64,000 nt of DNA, taken from contig NC_009976.1 in assembly GCF_000018585.1 (NCBI RefSeq), positions 1,481,941 through 1,545,940 of the forward strand, read 5' to 3'. Made by a program: the position numbers and the translations under genes. The notes below the pieces were generated by a model, which was not told the DNA's origin, ran no database searches, and saw nothing but the letters and a program-made list of their open reading frames with translations. Positions 19,258-28,199 of this stretch are shown here, piece by piece (positions within the stretch are counted from its first letter, which is position 1; every line of letters starts with the position of its first letter). The stretch is from Prochlorococcus marinus str. MIT 9211 (GTDB lineage Bacteria > Cyanobacteriota > Cyanobacteriia > PCC-6307 > Cyanobiaceae).

Positions 19258-19646
19258 CAGTCAGAAGCCTCAGAGTTAGTTGATTCAGAAGACGGAGCCA
19301 CAGAAATACTAATGTGGCAAGTCTGTTTTTTAATTGCAAAAGCCCGTCCTTGAGCTCTTGGACGATATCTTTTCATGGAAGGAGCCATATCAGCTGTTGC
19401 ACGAGTGATAACCAAAGAAGCAGGATCTAAACCCATATTATTCTCGGCATTAGCAACAGCTGAACGCAAAACCTTTGTAATTGGTCCAGTCGATCGATAG
19501 GGCATGAACTCAAGCATAATTAGGGCATCTCGATAAGTTCGACCACGAATCTGATCAAGGACTCGGCGAACCTTTGAAGCAGACCCTCTGATATAACGAC
19601 CATGGGCCTGAGCAAATTTGGTTTTGGAAGATGATGATTCAACCAT
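19257..19646 (-). CDS. rplV: 50S ribosomal protein L22
   Basis: Contains [36 protein letters not shown] and the tunnel-lining hairpin [20 protein letters not shown] (in part). Length 129, with a short Ser-rich C-terminal tail. Overlaps the rpsC start by one base. Confidence 0.98.
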   Translation of the reverse strand: MVESSSSKTKFAQAHGRYIRGSASKVRRVLDQIRGRTYRDALIMLEFMPYRSTGPITKVLRSAVANAENNMGLDPASLVITRATADMAPSMKRYRPRAQGRAFAIKKQTCHISISVAPSSESTNSEASD

Positions 19647-19648
19647 TT

Positions 19649-19924
19649 CTAACGAGCTCCTTTTTTATCTTTAATGTGACCTTTGTAAGTACGAGTTGGA
19701 GCAAACTCCCCTAATTTGTGGCCAACCATCTGCTCAGTAATAAAAACTGGTATATGACTTTTGCCGTTATGCACAGCAATTGTATGTCCAATCATTACTG
19801 GAAGGATGGTGGAGGCTCTTGACCAGGTCTTGATAACTGACCTGTCATCATTAGAGTTCTGTTTTTCAACCTTTTTAAGAAGGCTATCGGCGATAAAAGG
19901 GCCTTTTTTAAGTGAACGTCCCAT
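19649..19924 (-). CDS. rpsS: 30S ribosomal protein S19
   Basis: Starts [19 protein letters not shown] and contains [19 protein letters not shown] and [14 protein letters not shown]. Length 91. S19 forms part of the 30S head near the tRNA. Two bases before rplV. Confidence 0.98.
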   Translation of the reverse strand: MGRSLKKGPFIADSLLKKVEKQNSNDDRSVIKTWSRASTILPVMIGHTIAVHNGKSHIPVFITEQMVGHKLGEFAPTRTYKGHIKDKKGAR

Positions 19925-19959
19925 AGCGGATTAAGAGAAATAAATGAAGATAAAAAGCA

Positions 19960-20823
19960 TCAAGAATCTCGTCCCCCCCGACTCCGCTTGGAGACTCGGC
20001 GACGTTTTCTCAGAACAAACCTGTTACTAGGCTTGTTTCTCTTTCGAGTTTTCAAACCAAGAGCTGGCTTACCCCAAGGAGTTACAGGACCAGCACGACC
20101 AACTGGTGCTCGCCCTTCACCACCACCATGAGGGTGGTCACAAGGGTTCATTACACTTCCTCTAACTTGTGGCCTACGTCCTAGCCATCTGCGACGTCCA
20201 GCCTTACCCAAACTTGTATTTCTAATTTCTGAATTCCCTACTTCCCCAAGAGTTGCATAGCACTCACGTCTTATTAACCGTACCTCTGTTGAAGGGAGTC
20301 TTAATGCGACATAATCTCCTTCTTTCGCCATAACTTGAGCACTAGCACCAGCACTTCGAACCATTTGCCCCCCTCGTCCGGCATATAACTCAACACAATG
20401 AACACTCGATCCCAAAGGGATAGCTGAAAGTGGCATCGCATTGCCCGTTTCAATCGGAACCTTTGGTCCAGATATCACTTCTTGACCAATAGCAATGCCT
20501 GCAGGAGCAAGGATATAACGCTTTTCCCCATCAGAGTAAAAAAGCAATGCAAGTCTTGCATTCCTATGAGGGTCATAGTGTATTGCCGCTACTTTTGCTG
20601 GAACGTCATGTTTATTACGACGAAAGTCAACGATTCTATAAAGACGCTTATGTCCTCCCCCTCGATGTCGGCAAGTAATTACACCTCTATTATTCCTTCC
20701 TTTAAGCCGATGTTTAGAAACGACCAAGGATCGTTCTGGTTTCCGACCTGTTAACTCATTGAAGTCAGTTACAACTCTAGTTCGAGTGCCAGGTGTGTAA
20801 GGACGAAATGTACGAATAGCCAT
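19960..20823 (-). CDS. rplB: 50S ribosomal protein L2
   Basis: A core peptidyl-transferase-centre protein. The invariant block [19 protein letters not shown] near residue 225 and the N-terminal [17 protein letters not shown] are present; the end is highly basic. Length 287, with a C-terminal tail slightly longer than in E. coli L2. Confidence 0.98.
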   Translation of the reverse strand: MAIRTFRPYTPGTRTRVVTDFNELTGRKPERSLVVSKHRLKGRNNRGVITCRHRGGGHKRLYRIVDFRRNKHDVPAKVAAIHYDPHRNARLALLFYSDGEKRYILAPAGIAIGQEVISGPKVPIETGNAMPLSAIPLGSSVHCVELYAGRGGQMVRSAGASAQVMAKEGDYVALRLPSTEVRLIRRECYATLGEVGNSEIRNTSLGKAGRRRWLGRRPQVRGSVMNPCDHPHGGGEGRAPVGRAGPVTPWGKPALGLKTRKRNKPSNRFVLRKRRRVSKRSRGGRDS

Positions 20824-20834
20824 TGTTTAAAACC

Positions 20835-21137
20835 TCATGCCTCTGGGAATAATTGAATTGTGTTCCCCTCAGCCAACCTCACAATTGCCTTCTTGACTTG
20901 GGATCGTTTCCCAGCGAACCGGCCCACTCTTCGAGTTCTTCTTGGTGGATTCATAGTACTAATACCAATGACCTTGACATCAAACATCTTTTCAATGGCA
21001 GCTTTTATGTCTGGTTTAGCAGCCCTAGGGTCTACTTCAAAAGTGTACTGATTTAAATCCAATCCACGAGTAGCCTTCTCTGTAATCAAAGGACGACGAA
21101 TTACGTCAGCCAAACGTTCCTTAAACATCTTAGTCAT
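20835..21137 (-). CDS. rplW: 50S ribosomal protein L23
   Basis: Recognised by [37 protein letters not shown] and [18 protein letters not shown] start at the ATG at 21137 (MTKMFKERL, 100 residues); it has a GGAGG about 10 bases upstream and overlaps the rplD end by 8 bp. The frame is open to 21197, but that part lies inside rplD. L23 is the docking site for SRP and trigger factor. Confidence 0.96.
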   Translation of the reverse strand: MTKMFKERLADVIRRPLITEKATRGLDLNQYTFEVDPRAAKPDIKAAIEKMFDVKVIGISTMNPPRRTRRVGRFAGKRSQVKKAIVRLAEGNTIQLFPEA

Positions 21138-21765
21138 CTCCATATACCTCCTTAATGGTGGACAAAGCCTTTTCGCCAATGACCAATGAATTTGCATTCA
21201 GCAAGTCAAAAACATTTAATTGATCAGCACCTATGACTTTGACTCTTTCGATGTTGCGAACTGAGCGAATAATAATCTCAGATGGTTGAGCAAGAATAAT
21301 TAATACTTTGGCATCATCAGCTATCCCAAAACGAGATAGGGCTTCAACGATTTCACGAGTTTTAGGAACTTTAAGGGCAGTGCCAAAATCCTGAACAATC
21401 ATCAAATCATTAATTCTTGCCATCAGAGCAGTTCGCAAAGCTAGACGCCTCTCTTTTCGATTCATACCTAGGCTAAAACTACGTGGCTTTGGACCAAAAA
21501 TGATGCCTCCTCCTGGACGCAGAGGAGTTCTAATTGATCCTTGCCTAGCTCGACCAGTCCCCTTTTGCTTATAAGGTTTACGTCCACCACCTCTAACCTC
21601 TGATCTGGTAAGAGTACTTGCAGTACCCTGCCTTGAATGAGCTTGTTGGCGCACAACCGCTCTATGGATTAAATCAACCGCAGTAGTTTCTTTTGCCACT
21701 TTTAAATCAAGAGTGGCTTTGCCTGCCTCCTGACCTTGCCAATCAAGCACAACACAATTAGCCAT
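21130..21765 (-). CDS. rplD: 50S ribosomal protein L4
   Basis: Contains [31 protein letters not shown] (in part: [20 protein letters not shown]) and the tunnel loop [20 protein letters not shown]. Length 211. Its ATG overlaps the rplC stop by one base. In enterobacteria L4 represses the S10 operon; whether it does here is unknown. Confidence 0.98.
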   Translation of the reverse strand: MANCVVLDWQGQEAGKATLDLKVAKETTAVDLIHRAVVRQQAHSRQGTASTLTRSEVRGGGRKPYKQKGTGRARQGSIRTPLRPGGGIIFGPKPRSFSLGMNRKERRLALRTALMARINDLMIVQDFGTALKVPKTREIVEALSRFGIADDAKVLIILAQPSEIIIRSVRNIERVKVIGADQLNVFDLLNANSLVIGEKALSTIKEVYGDD

Positions 21766-22424
21766 TATTTCTTACCTCCAGTGAGATTCTGAGAACCAAC
21801 ACGTTGAGCAGGTCGAATATTCAGGAGTGATCCTGGTTTGCCAGGTACCGATCCTTTCACAACAAGAAGATTTCGATCACTATCTATCTTCATAATTGTC
21901 AGGCCTCTAGTTGTAATTTTCTTACCTCCATATCTACCGGCCATTCTCTTGCCAGGATAAATACGTCCTGGTGTCGTACCAGCTCCAGTTGATCCAGGTT
22001 GACGGTGATTTTTTGAACCATGACTCATTGGTCCGCGGCTAAAACTATGTCTTTTCTGATAACCAGCAAATCCTCGCCCCATTGAATTACCGCTAACATC
22101 TACCTTCTGACCAGCCTCGAAATTACCCACTGTGATTTTGGCTCCTAACTCATAAACACCCAAATCATCTACTCGATACTCATGCAAGTGTCGAAGAAAA
22201 CCTTCCCCAGACTTTGATAAATGACCCTTAAAAGGTTTATTTACCAGCTTCTCCCGAGTAAAGCCATAGCCAATCTGTACAGCGGAATAACCATCCGTAG
22301 CTAAGCTCTTTAATTGAGTAATACGACAAGGCCCGGCCTCAATCAACGTGACTGGAACCGACCTACCCTTGTCATCAAAAAACTGGGACATTCCCAATTT
22401 CTTACCTAGGATGCCAATAGACAT
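21765..22424 (-). CDS. rplC: 50S ribosomal protein L3, first gene of the cluster
   Basis: Starts [20 protein letters not shown] at 22424 and contains the conserved [20 protein letters not shown] and GMAGRYGG-like [14 protein letters not shown]. Length 219. The frame is open to 22553, but the extra 43 residues are untypical. This is the promoter-proximal gene: rpsJ (S10), which leads the cluster in many bacteria, is not upstream; in cyanobacteria it is usually found with tuf elsewhere. A hairpin lies 29 bp before the start. Confidence 0.97.
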
Positions 22425-22804
22425 AATGAAGCAATAACGCCAGCTGGATAAATACTCAAGCCCCAAAAAAAGGCACTTTGAGTAATTGGCTGATTTGAAT
22501 GACTCGTTTAAAACCGAAAACAAACTAACTGTTAGTTCGGCTGTAACTAGCAAAAATCAGCTGGCTGAGACTTGGTCGAAATTTAGTTCGATCAGTTTCT
22601 CGACAGAGTTGGATTACAAAAACCCTAATCTGTCCAAGCCAATTGATCCGATGCAATCATCGAATCTGCTGGTTTTCCTGGAGGCCCGGCTAGCGTACGG
22701 GCACAGAAAATCACAGCAATTTTATAGAATACACCACAATGGGTTCTAGAAATCCACCAATTTCTCTGTCCAACTCTCTTTAGACTGAATTTACTTCAAA
22801 AGAA
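22425..22804. other. Divergent intergenic region between rplC and ndhN
   Basis: About 380 bp with no convincing gene. It must hold the promoter of the ribosomal cluster (minus) and that of ndhN (plus). The rplC side has a leader hairpin at 22454-22483. The middle contains several AGTTCG-type words (around 22533, 22585), possibly regulator sites, but I cannot define a consensus. Confidence 0.6.
22454..22483 (-). promoter_or_regulatory. Hairpin in the rplC leader
   Basis: On the minus strand ACTCAA (22483-22478) pairs with TTGAGT (22459-22454), and inner GCC/GGC-type pairs extend it around a loop of seven T residues. It lies 29 bases upstream of the rplC start. Position suggests translational or transcriptional feedback on the ribosomal cluster, but no known leader class was recognised. 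Confidence 0.45.
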
Positions 22805-23266
22805 ATGCCTCTATTGCTATCTGGGAAGGAATTTCGTGATGATCTTGAATCTGCTTGCTGTCTTGCCATTCAGACCCCACTAGAAGGTGGAGCAGAAACA
22901 AGATTGCTACGACGCTTAAAAGCTGCTGGATATAGGACACAAATCACCTCCGTAAGAGGTTTTGGCGACCCAGAGGTTTTTCTACTAAAGCTTCATGGCA
23001 TTAGGCCTCCTCATTTAGGCCATCAAAATATTGGTCGCAATGGAGCACTGGGTGAAGTCCAAGAAGTAATTCCTCAACTTCATGAATTACTCTCCGAGGA
23101 ACAACCCTTGGCACTATGGTTACTAGAAGGTCAAGTGCTATCGCGTTCAGAATTACTTGCCTTATGCGATCTATCCGAGAAAGACCCCCAATTAAAAATA
23201 GTTGTAGAAATGGGAGGGGAAAGGAAACTGAAATGGCAATCAATGCGCAAATTTTTAGAGCAATAA
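22805..23266 (+). CDS. ndhN: NAD(P)H-quinone oxidoreductase subunit N
   Basis: A 153-residue soluble subunit of the cyanobacterial NDH-1 complex (respiration and cyclic electron flow in the thylakoid). Recognisable blocks are [54 protein letters not shown] (in part) and [14 protein letters not shown]. NdhN occurs only in oxygenic phototrophs, where it belongs to the peripheral arm with NdhM and NdhO. It is monocistronic here, followed by a large palindrome and tRNA-Gln. Confidence 0.95.
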   Translation: MPLLLSGKEFRDDLESACCLAIQTPLEGGAETRLLRRLKAAGYRTQITSVRGFGDPEVFLLKLHGIRPPHLGHQNIGRNGALGEVQEVIPQLHELLSEEQPLALWLLEGQVLSRSELLALCDLSEKDPQLKIVVEMGGERKLKWQSMRKFLEQ

Positions 23267-23348
23267 GCAATCAATCCTCCAATAAAAAAGCTGGTCCTAA
23301 TGAAATGAACTATCTGAATCCAAAATGTGCAATTATTTTGTATAAGTT

Positions 23349-23378
23349 GGGAAGAGCTTTTTAAAAAGCTCATTTCCC
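23349..23378 (+). terminator. Large palindrome between ndhN and tRNA-Gln, probable terminator or processing hairpin
   Basis: The core GAGCTTTTTAAAAAGCTC (23354-23371) is a perfect 18-bp palindrome, and outer GGGAA (23349-23353) pairs with TTCCC (23374-23378). It begins 83 bp after ndhN and ends four bases before the tRNA. No T-run follows, so it is either a bidirectional terminator of unusual type or a processing site for the tRNA 5' end. Confidence 0.5.
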
Positions 23379-23382
23379 TCAA

Positions 23383-23454
23383 TGGGGCGTCGCCAAGTGG
23401 TAAGGCAGCGGGTTTTGGTCTCGCCATTCCTAGGTTCGAATCCTAGCGCCCCAG
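23383..23454 (+). tRNA. trnQ-UUG: tRNA-Gln (anticodon UUG)
   Basis: Acceptor stem TGGGGCG pairs with CGCCCCA, discriminator G at 23454. D-arm GCCAAGTGGTAAGGC, anticodon loop TTTTGGT (anticodon TTG) and T-loop GGTTCGAATCC are all present. The T-A first pair of the acceptor stem is typical of glutamine tRNA. 72 nt, CCA not encoded. Confidence 0.97.
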
Positions 23455-23470
23455 TTCCAAGAAAGGTTTA

Positions 23471-24247
23471 GTGACAAGCCAGCACATTTTAATTTTTGAC
23501 TTTGATGGTGTCATTATCGACGGCATTTGGGAATATTGGATTAGCTCTACAAAAGCCTATTGGAAAATTATTGGTAAAGAAAATCATTTAGATCCATTTA
23601 ATAGCAATATACCTAAGGATTTCCGGATACTTCGACCTTGGGTCAAAAGTGGTTGGGAGATGGTACTTCTCACAGCAGAGCTTCTCCAAGCAGATAGTTT
23701 TTTGAAAGCTTCAGGTGCATCAATATTCTCCAAGCATTATGAACGCAATTGCCTTGAAGCACTAAATAAATGGGGTTGGAGCCCAGAACAATTACAAGCA
23801 GCACTCGACGATGTTCGACGAGAAGCTATAAGAAAAGATCGCAAAAGGTGGTTAACAAGTCATCAAGCATTCCCATTAGTAGCTGAACGTATTAAACAAT
23901 TCAAAAATGAATCAATTGAATTTGGTGTTTTAACAACCAAAAGTGCCGAATTCACTCTAGAACTTCTAGATCATCTAAATCTTCATCCCAAACTTCTCTA
24001 TGGCCATGAAGCAGGGGACAAGGCAAGTATGCTGCTGAAAATCTCCAAGGAAACTCCTATTGCAGGATTTATCGAGGATCGTCGAAAAACCCTTGAAACC
24101 GTTCTAAATACTCCTGGTCTTAAATCAATTCCATGTTATTTAGCAAATTGGGGGTATCTCAAACCTTTAGACAACAAGAATCTTCCTTCAGGAATTCAGC
24201 TATTGGAAAAAAGAAAATTTTTATCCCCCTTGGCGAACTGGTCTTAA
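23471..24247 (+). CDS. HAD-superfamily hydrolase
   Basis: A 258-residue protein with the HAD nucleophile motif IFDFDGVIIDG (Asp10, Asp12), a Thr-containing motif II (VLTTKSAEF near 157), and motif IV with acidic residues GFIEDRRKTLE near 199. Motif III Lys is plausible in HEAGDKASML. A helical cap domain of about 120 residues lies between motifs I and II, giving a class I phosphatase with unknown substrate. The start is GTG at 23471, 16 bp after tRNA-Gln, so it may be read from the tRNA promoter. It precedes recA, but I see no functional link. Confidence 0.85.
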   Translation: MTSQHILIFDFDGVIIDGIWEYWISSTKAYWKIIGKENHLDPFNSNIPKDFRILRPWVKSGWEMVLLTAELLQADSFLKASGASIFSKHYERNCLEALNKWGWSPEQLQAALDDVRREAIRKDRKRWLTSHQAFPLVAERIKQFKNESIEFGVLTTKSAEFTLELLDHLNLHPKLLYGHEAGDKASMLLKISKETPIAGFIEDRRKTLETVLNTPGLKSIPCYLANWGYLKPLDNKNLPSGIQLLEKRKFLSPLANWS

Positions 24248-24255
24248 CTCGTTAG

Positions 24256-24269
24256 GGTACGTCTGTACT
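24256..24269 (+). promoter_or_regulatory. LexA-type SOS box upstream of recA
   Basis: GGTACGTCTGTACT matches the cyanobacterial LexA consensus RGTACNNNDGTWCB at every defined position. It lies 83 bp before the recA ATG, where an operator for SOS control is expected. Confidence 0.8.
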
Positions 24270-24352
24270 AATAAGGCAAATAAAAAAATGTGGCACGGGT
24301 TTTTTAAAAATCCAAGCTTACAAACTGTCTTCTCTGTCCTCAAGCAATCACA

Positions 24353-25456
24353 ATGTCAACTGAAGTTAATGCAAATCAATCCCCAAATGCAGAATCTCGG
24401 CAAGAGGCTGCACGATCGGGAGAAAGAGACAAAGCTCTCAATCTTGTACTAGGGCAAATAGAGCGAAACTTTGGGAAAGGCTCAATCATGAGACTGGGCG
24501 ATGCCTCGAGAATGCGTGTAGAGACAATTTCTACTGGCGCACTTACCCTTGATCTAGCGCTTGGTGGTGGCTATCCCAAAGGAAGAGTAGTCGAAGTATA
24601 TGGGCCTGAAAGTTCAGGAAAAACAACTCTGACATTGCACGCCATAGCAGAAGTCCAAAGGCGTGGTGGAGTAGCGGCATTTGTCGATGCCGAGCATGCG
24701 TTAGACCCTGTTTACGCAGCTTCTTTAGGAGTTGACGTGGAGAATCTCCTAGTGTCTCAACCTGACACTGGCGAAATGGCACTAGAAATTGTTGATCAAT
24801 TAATCAGATCCGCAGCTGTTGAGCTTGTTGTTGTCGACTCTGTAGCAGCACTGACTCCTAGAGCCGAAATTGAAGGTGAAATGGGAGACCATGTAATAGG
24901 AAGTCAAGCCAGGTTAATGAGTCAAGCAATGCGAAAAATTACTGGAAATATTGGCAAGTCTGGCTGTACAGTTATTTTTCTAAATCAGTTGCGTCTCAAA
25001 ATAGGAGTTACCTACGGGAACCCTGAGACCACTACTGGAGGCAATGCGCTGAAATTCTATGCCTCCGTTAGACTCGATATCCGTCGAATTCAAACTCTAA
25101 AGCGAGGAACAGATGAGTATGGCATACGAGCCAAAGTCAAAGTAGCAAAAAATAAAGTTGCTCCTCCTTTTCGTATCGCGGAATTTGATATCTTATTTGG
25201 CAAAGGCATCAGTACCATAGGATGTCTACTAGATTTAGCCGAAGAAACAAATATCGTCGCACGAAAAGGCGCTTGGTATAGTTATGAGGGTGACAATATA
25301 GGACAAGGACGGGATAACACTATTACCTGGCTTGAACAAAACACGGAAGCTAAAGAGAAAATTGAGAAACTAGTTAGGCAAAAGCTTACCGAAGGGTCCG
25401 AAGTAAGTTCTAATTCAATGCGTCCTCTTACAACAGCCAATCGCAAAGCAGCTTAA
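24353..25456 (+). CDS. recA: Recombinase RecA
   Basis: Strand-exchange ATPase and co-protease for LexA. Walker A is GPESSGKTT at residues 84-92; Walker B is [12 protein letters not shown] near 160; loop L2 follows [22 protein letters not shown] (in part). Note [11 protein letters not shown] where most RecA have FINQIRMKIGV, a conservative change. The first 25 residues are extra and polar compared with E. coli RecA. A perfect LexA box precedes the gene, so it is probably SOS-inducible. Length 367. Confidence 0.98.
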   Translation: MSTEVNANQSPNAESRQEAARSGERDKALNLVLGQIERNFGKGSIMRLGDASRMRVETISTGALTLDLALGGGYPKGRVVEVYGPESSGKTTLTLHAIAEVQRRGGVAAFVDAEHALDPVYAASLGVDVENLLVSQPDTGEMALEIVDQLIRSAAVELVVVDSVAALTPRAEIEGEMGDHVIGSQARLMSQAMRKITGNIGKSGCTVIFLNQLRLKIGVTYGNPETTTGGNALKFYASVRLDIRRIQTLKRGTDEYGIRAKVKVAKNKVAPPFRIAEFDILFGKGISTIGCLLDLAEETNIVARKGAWYSYEGDNIGQGRDNTITWLEQNTEAKEKIEKLVRQKLTEGSEVSSNSMRPLTTANRKAA

Positions 25457-25508
25457 AGGTCACAAACAAATCACCTTATGCTGACTACAAGAAAGTGATG
25501 TCGCATCA

Positions 25509-25754
25509 TTATGAGCGCAAGTCAGCAGGGACCCACCACCCAGCCGCAGGACCAACAATACGCACAATTAACCATATGAATATCAAAGCGCCGATACCAA
25601 TCCAACCTCCACGAATTGTTAGGTTGATAAATTGATTTCTTTGCTGATCAGTAACAGGCAGCCACTTCAAAATCCTCTGAGATTCGTTTTTGTTTTGACC
25701 TCCTTTATTTCGGGGTGGTAAACCCTGCGAAGTTCTACGACGTGCTTCTCCCAT
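25509..25754 (-). CDS. DUF2839-type small membrane protein
   Basis: 81 residues: a basic N-terminus (MGEARRRTSQGLPPRNKG) and one hydrophobic span near the C-terminus (GWIGIGALIFIWLIVRIVG) with WW after it. The MGEARRR-K-LPPR start and single C-terminal span fit the cyanobacterial DUF2839 family, whose function is unknown. It lies 52 bp beyond recA in the opposite direction and 35 bp downstream of the DinG-like gene. Confidence 0.85.
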   Translation of the reverse strand: MGEARRRTSQGLPPRNKGGQNKNESQRILKWLPVTDQQRNQFINLTIRGGWIGIGALIFIWLIVRIVGPAAGWWVPADLRS

Positions 25755-25789
25755 AAATCCTCTTTACTTTCATTAAGGATGATATGACA

Positions 25790-27241
25790 CTAGTCAGGCA
25801 ATAGACGTTCTAGCGGGGTCCATGGCTCAAGAGATTGAAGTACTCTTTCACCCCAGCTTCTTGAGCGAAGTCGACCATCCAGAATTGCTATACGACCATG
25901 ATGCTTTCTAACTGGCCAAATCAAGCGTGGGAGCAAATTGAGCAACTCAGGTAACAACAAGTCTCTAAACCAATCCTGGCCTTGACGCTTGTATGCATCA
26001 ACTCTTGCAGCTGTCAATGGAAGTTCCAAACTTGGAAATGGCAAGATGCCCAAAATTAACTGCTCAGGTATGGGAAGTTGGTCTTGAAAATTCATCCACC
26101 AAAAAGACTGGCAACAAATGACTCCATTGGTCTCTGGTGAAGTTGATTCCAAAATAACTCGCTTGCCAAATTCTGCTGCAAGCTCACTAGTTAATTGCCT
26201 TAACAACTGATAATCATCCAGTAAAATAATCGTTATTCCCTTACGTCCAAGAATTAAACGACGACATTGATCAAGCAAGTGTTCAGCGAAATATTCTGTA
26301 TTAGGTAATGGTTGTCTACGAGGCGCAAACAACTGAATTGGCTCTTGATGCTGACAAAATTCGTCACCTAGTTTCACCTTGACATCAAATGAACCCACAA
26401 ATGGTTCAAGTTGCTTTAAGAAGAAATCATTCTGCTTAGTGAGACTAAGCAGAACCAGAGAATTTCTCTCAAAAACAATATGCAAATCTTTCAAAGGCTC
26501 TAGTGGTTTTAAATTCCAACACCAATCAAGCAATTTATGGTCCAGTTCTGCCCAGCTTGCCCAACCATGCCTAATAGCTGCTACCACTTCTGGCCATGGA
26601 GACGGAGCATGACCAAGTACAGCCACAAGATCCATTAAAACAACAGTCTCACTAAAATCCATCCGCACAGTTCCATCAACACAAGTAGCGTGAGCAAAGA
26701 GCTTTCTAGTTAAACGTTCATGCAATTTAATTAGTGCAGAGGCTGCAGAAGGATGGGCTCTCCTTAGAGAATCCCAATGATTTGCACATACTTTGATAGA
26801 CATACAATCTCTTAAACGACTACTGAGTAGCTCTGCTTCTGGAATAATGAGTTGTTTTGAGTGTAGGTGACCTTCACAAAATGCCTTGAAGAATTCCAGA
26901 TGATCTAATAGCCAGAGTTGATTCCCAGTTGGGGGCATCGGGCCTTCCCATGATGACAAATGTAAACCTTCTAACTTCAATCGAGGAAGCTCAAAGCTTA
27001 AAAGTCGTTGACGTTGACTAGTGGTTAGCACTAAAACCACTTCACTACTGTGCAAGCACAGAGGCACTAAAACCCCTGGCCAAGACTGTTTCATATCACT
27101 AGTTTCCAATTGAATAAAAGATCTATCCTTTCTCCTTAAACTTCTACTAATAAGTCTACTTAGCGTTAAATTATGTGGCCAAGCAAACGAGTTCTTCTTC
27201 AGCAGATTTTTTAAATAATTGTGGGCATAAGCTTCCAACAT
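25790..27241 (-). CDS. DinG/Rad3-like helicase homologue with degenerate ATPase motifs
   Basis: 483 residues. The C-terminal half resembles the helicase C2 domain of DinG/XPD proteins: TIILLDDYQLLRQLTSEL, the conserved block LPFPSLELPLTAARVDAYKRQGQDWFRD (in part) and RIAILDGRLRSRSWGERVLQSL. In the N-terminal half the expected Walker A GTGKT is absent (the position reads VLVPLCLHSSEVVLVLT), the DEAH box is replaced by IPEAE, and the motif VI QGxGRxIR reads LLPRLIWP. Iron-sulfur cysteines are also not recognisable. It therefore looks like a pseudo-helicase keeping the fold and DNA-binding surfaces but not ATP hydrolysis. The frame is intact, so it is under selection as a protein. Confidence 0.75.
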   Translation of the reverse strand: MLEAYAHNYLKNLLKKNSFAWPHNLTLSRLISRSLRRKDRSFIQLETSDMKQSWPGVLVPLCLHSSEVVLVLTTSQRQRLLSFELPRLKLEGLHLSSWEGPMPPTGNQLWLLDHLEFFKAFCEGHLHSKQLIIPEAELLSSRLRDCMSIKVCANHWDSLRRAHPSAASALIKLHERLTRKLFAHATCVDGTVRMDFSETVVLMDLVAVLGHAPSPWPEVVAAIRHGWASWAELDHKLLDWCWNLKPLEPLKDLHIVFERNSLVLLSLTKQNDFFLKQLEPFVGSFDVKVKLGDEFCQHQEPIQLFAPRRQPLPNTEYFAEHLLDQCRRLILGRKGITIILLDDYQLLRQLTSELAAEFGKRVILESTSPETNGVICCQSFWWMNFQDQLPIPEQLILGILPFPSLELPLTAARVDAYKRQGQDWFRDLLLPELLNLLPRLIWPVRKHHGRIAILDGRLRSRSWGERVLQSLEPWTPLERLLPD

Positions 27242-27324
27242 ATCAAAAGCCTACTCATCAAAAACTTTTACGTATATATTGATCAAAGGATCAATATGTA
27301 GAGAAACAACTCTTACCAAAGTTA

Positions 27325-28191
27325 ATGGAGTCAGAATCTGCAAGATTAAATCAAATAGGCATAGTTGGACTTGGCCTAATTGGTGGCTCGCTAGGCTTAG
27401 ATTTGCAAAGTCTTGGATACAAAGTTTGTGGTCTTGTAAATCGACATGAAACATTAGAAAGAGCAAAAGAACGAGGTCTGGCTCAATTAATTGATACAGA
27501 CCCCGAAATACTTTCCAATTGCTCAATGGTGATATTAGCTTTGCCATTATCTCAGATAATTACACCGTCCCAAGCATTAATTAGTTGTTTAAATCCTAAT
27601 AGCGTAGTCACTGATGTTGGGTCAGTCAAAACACCTGTTCTCAACTCATGGGAAAAACTTCATCCCAGATTTGTTGCAAGTCATCCTATGGCAGGCACTA
27701 GTGAAGCTGGCGTTGAAGCAGGTCAAAAAGGATTATTCAAGGATCGGCCTTGGATAGCTACTCCTACAGAAAAGACTGATCTAGAGGCTCTAGAGGAAGT
27801 ACGTAAAGTAGCAGTCTCCCTTGGTAGTAAATGGATTACAGCAGATGCAAATCGGCATGATCAGGCCGTTGCTCTGATTTCTCATTTACCATTATTAATA
27901 AGCGCTACCCTACTAACAACTGCTGGCGAGGGGAAAAAGGACAAGTCGGATATAGAGCTTGCAAAATTGCTCTCATCTAGCGGTTTTACGGATACAACAA
28001 GAGTTGGTGGAGGAAACCCTAAATTAGGGGTAGATATAACGTCTCATAACAGTCGGCAAATCTTAGATGTTCTAAATTCTTACCAATCATCCCTAAAGAA
28101 GCTAGAAGGAATTATTCGACTAGAGCAATGGGAAAAGCTACAAGAGAAACTAGAGAATGCGAAAGCTATTAGACGTGATTTCTTGGACTAA
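27325..28191 (+). CDS. tyrA: Prephenate/arogenate dehydrogenase
   Basis: Makes tyrosine by oxidative decarboxylation of arogenate (the usual cyanobacterial route) or prephenate. Rossmann motif GLGLIGGSLGLDL near residue 16, then VVTDVGSVKTPVL and SHPMAGTSEAGVEAG, and the C-terminal helical domain with SSSGFTDTTRVGGGNP. Length 288. No fused chorismate mutase or ACT domain. The enzyme is NADP-dependent in studied cyanobacteria. Convergent with the CrtD-like gene, 8 bp between stops. Confidence 0.93.
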   Translation: MESESARLNQIGIVGLGLIGGSLGLDLQSLGYKVCGLVNRHETLERAKERGLAQLIDTDPEILSNCSMVILALPLSQIITPSQALISCLNPNSVVTDVGSVKTPVLNSWEKLHPRFVASHPMAGTSEAGVEAGQKGLFKDRPWIATPTEKTDLEALEEVRKVAVSLGSKWITADANRHDQAVALISHLPLLISATLLTTAGEGKKDKSDIELAKLLSSSGFTDTTRVGGGNPKLGVDITSHNSRQILDVLNSYQSSLKKLEGIIRLEQWEKLQEKLENAKAIRRDFLD

Positions 28192-28199
28192 ACTTAATG

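Noticed and set aside
22486-22749. 87-residue plus-strand frame between rplC and ndhN
   Set aside because: Low-complexity Ser/Lys/Asn composition, no ribosome-binding site, and it lies in the divergent promoter region.
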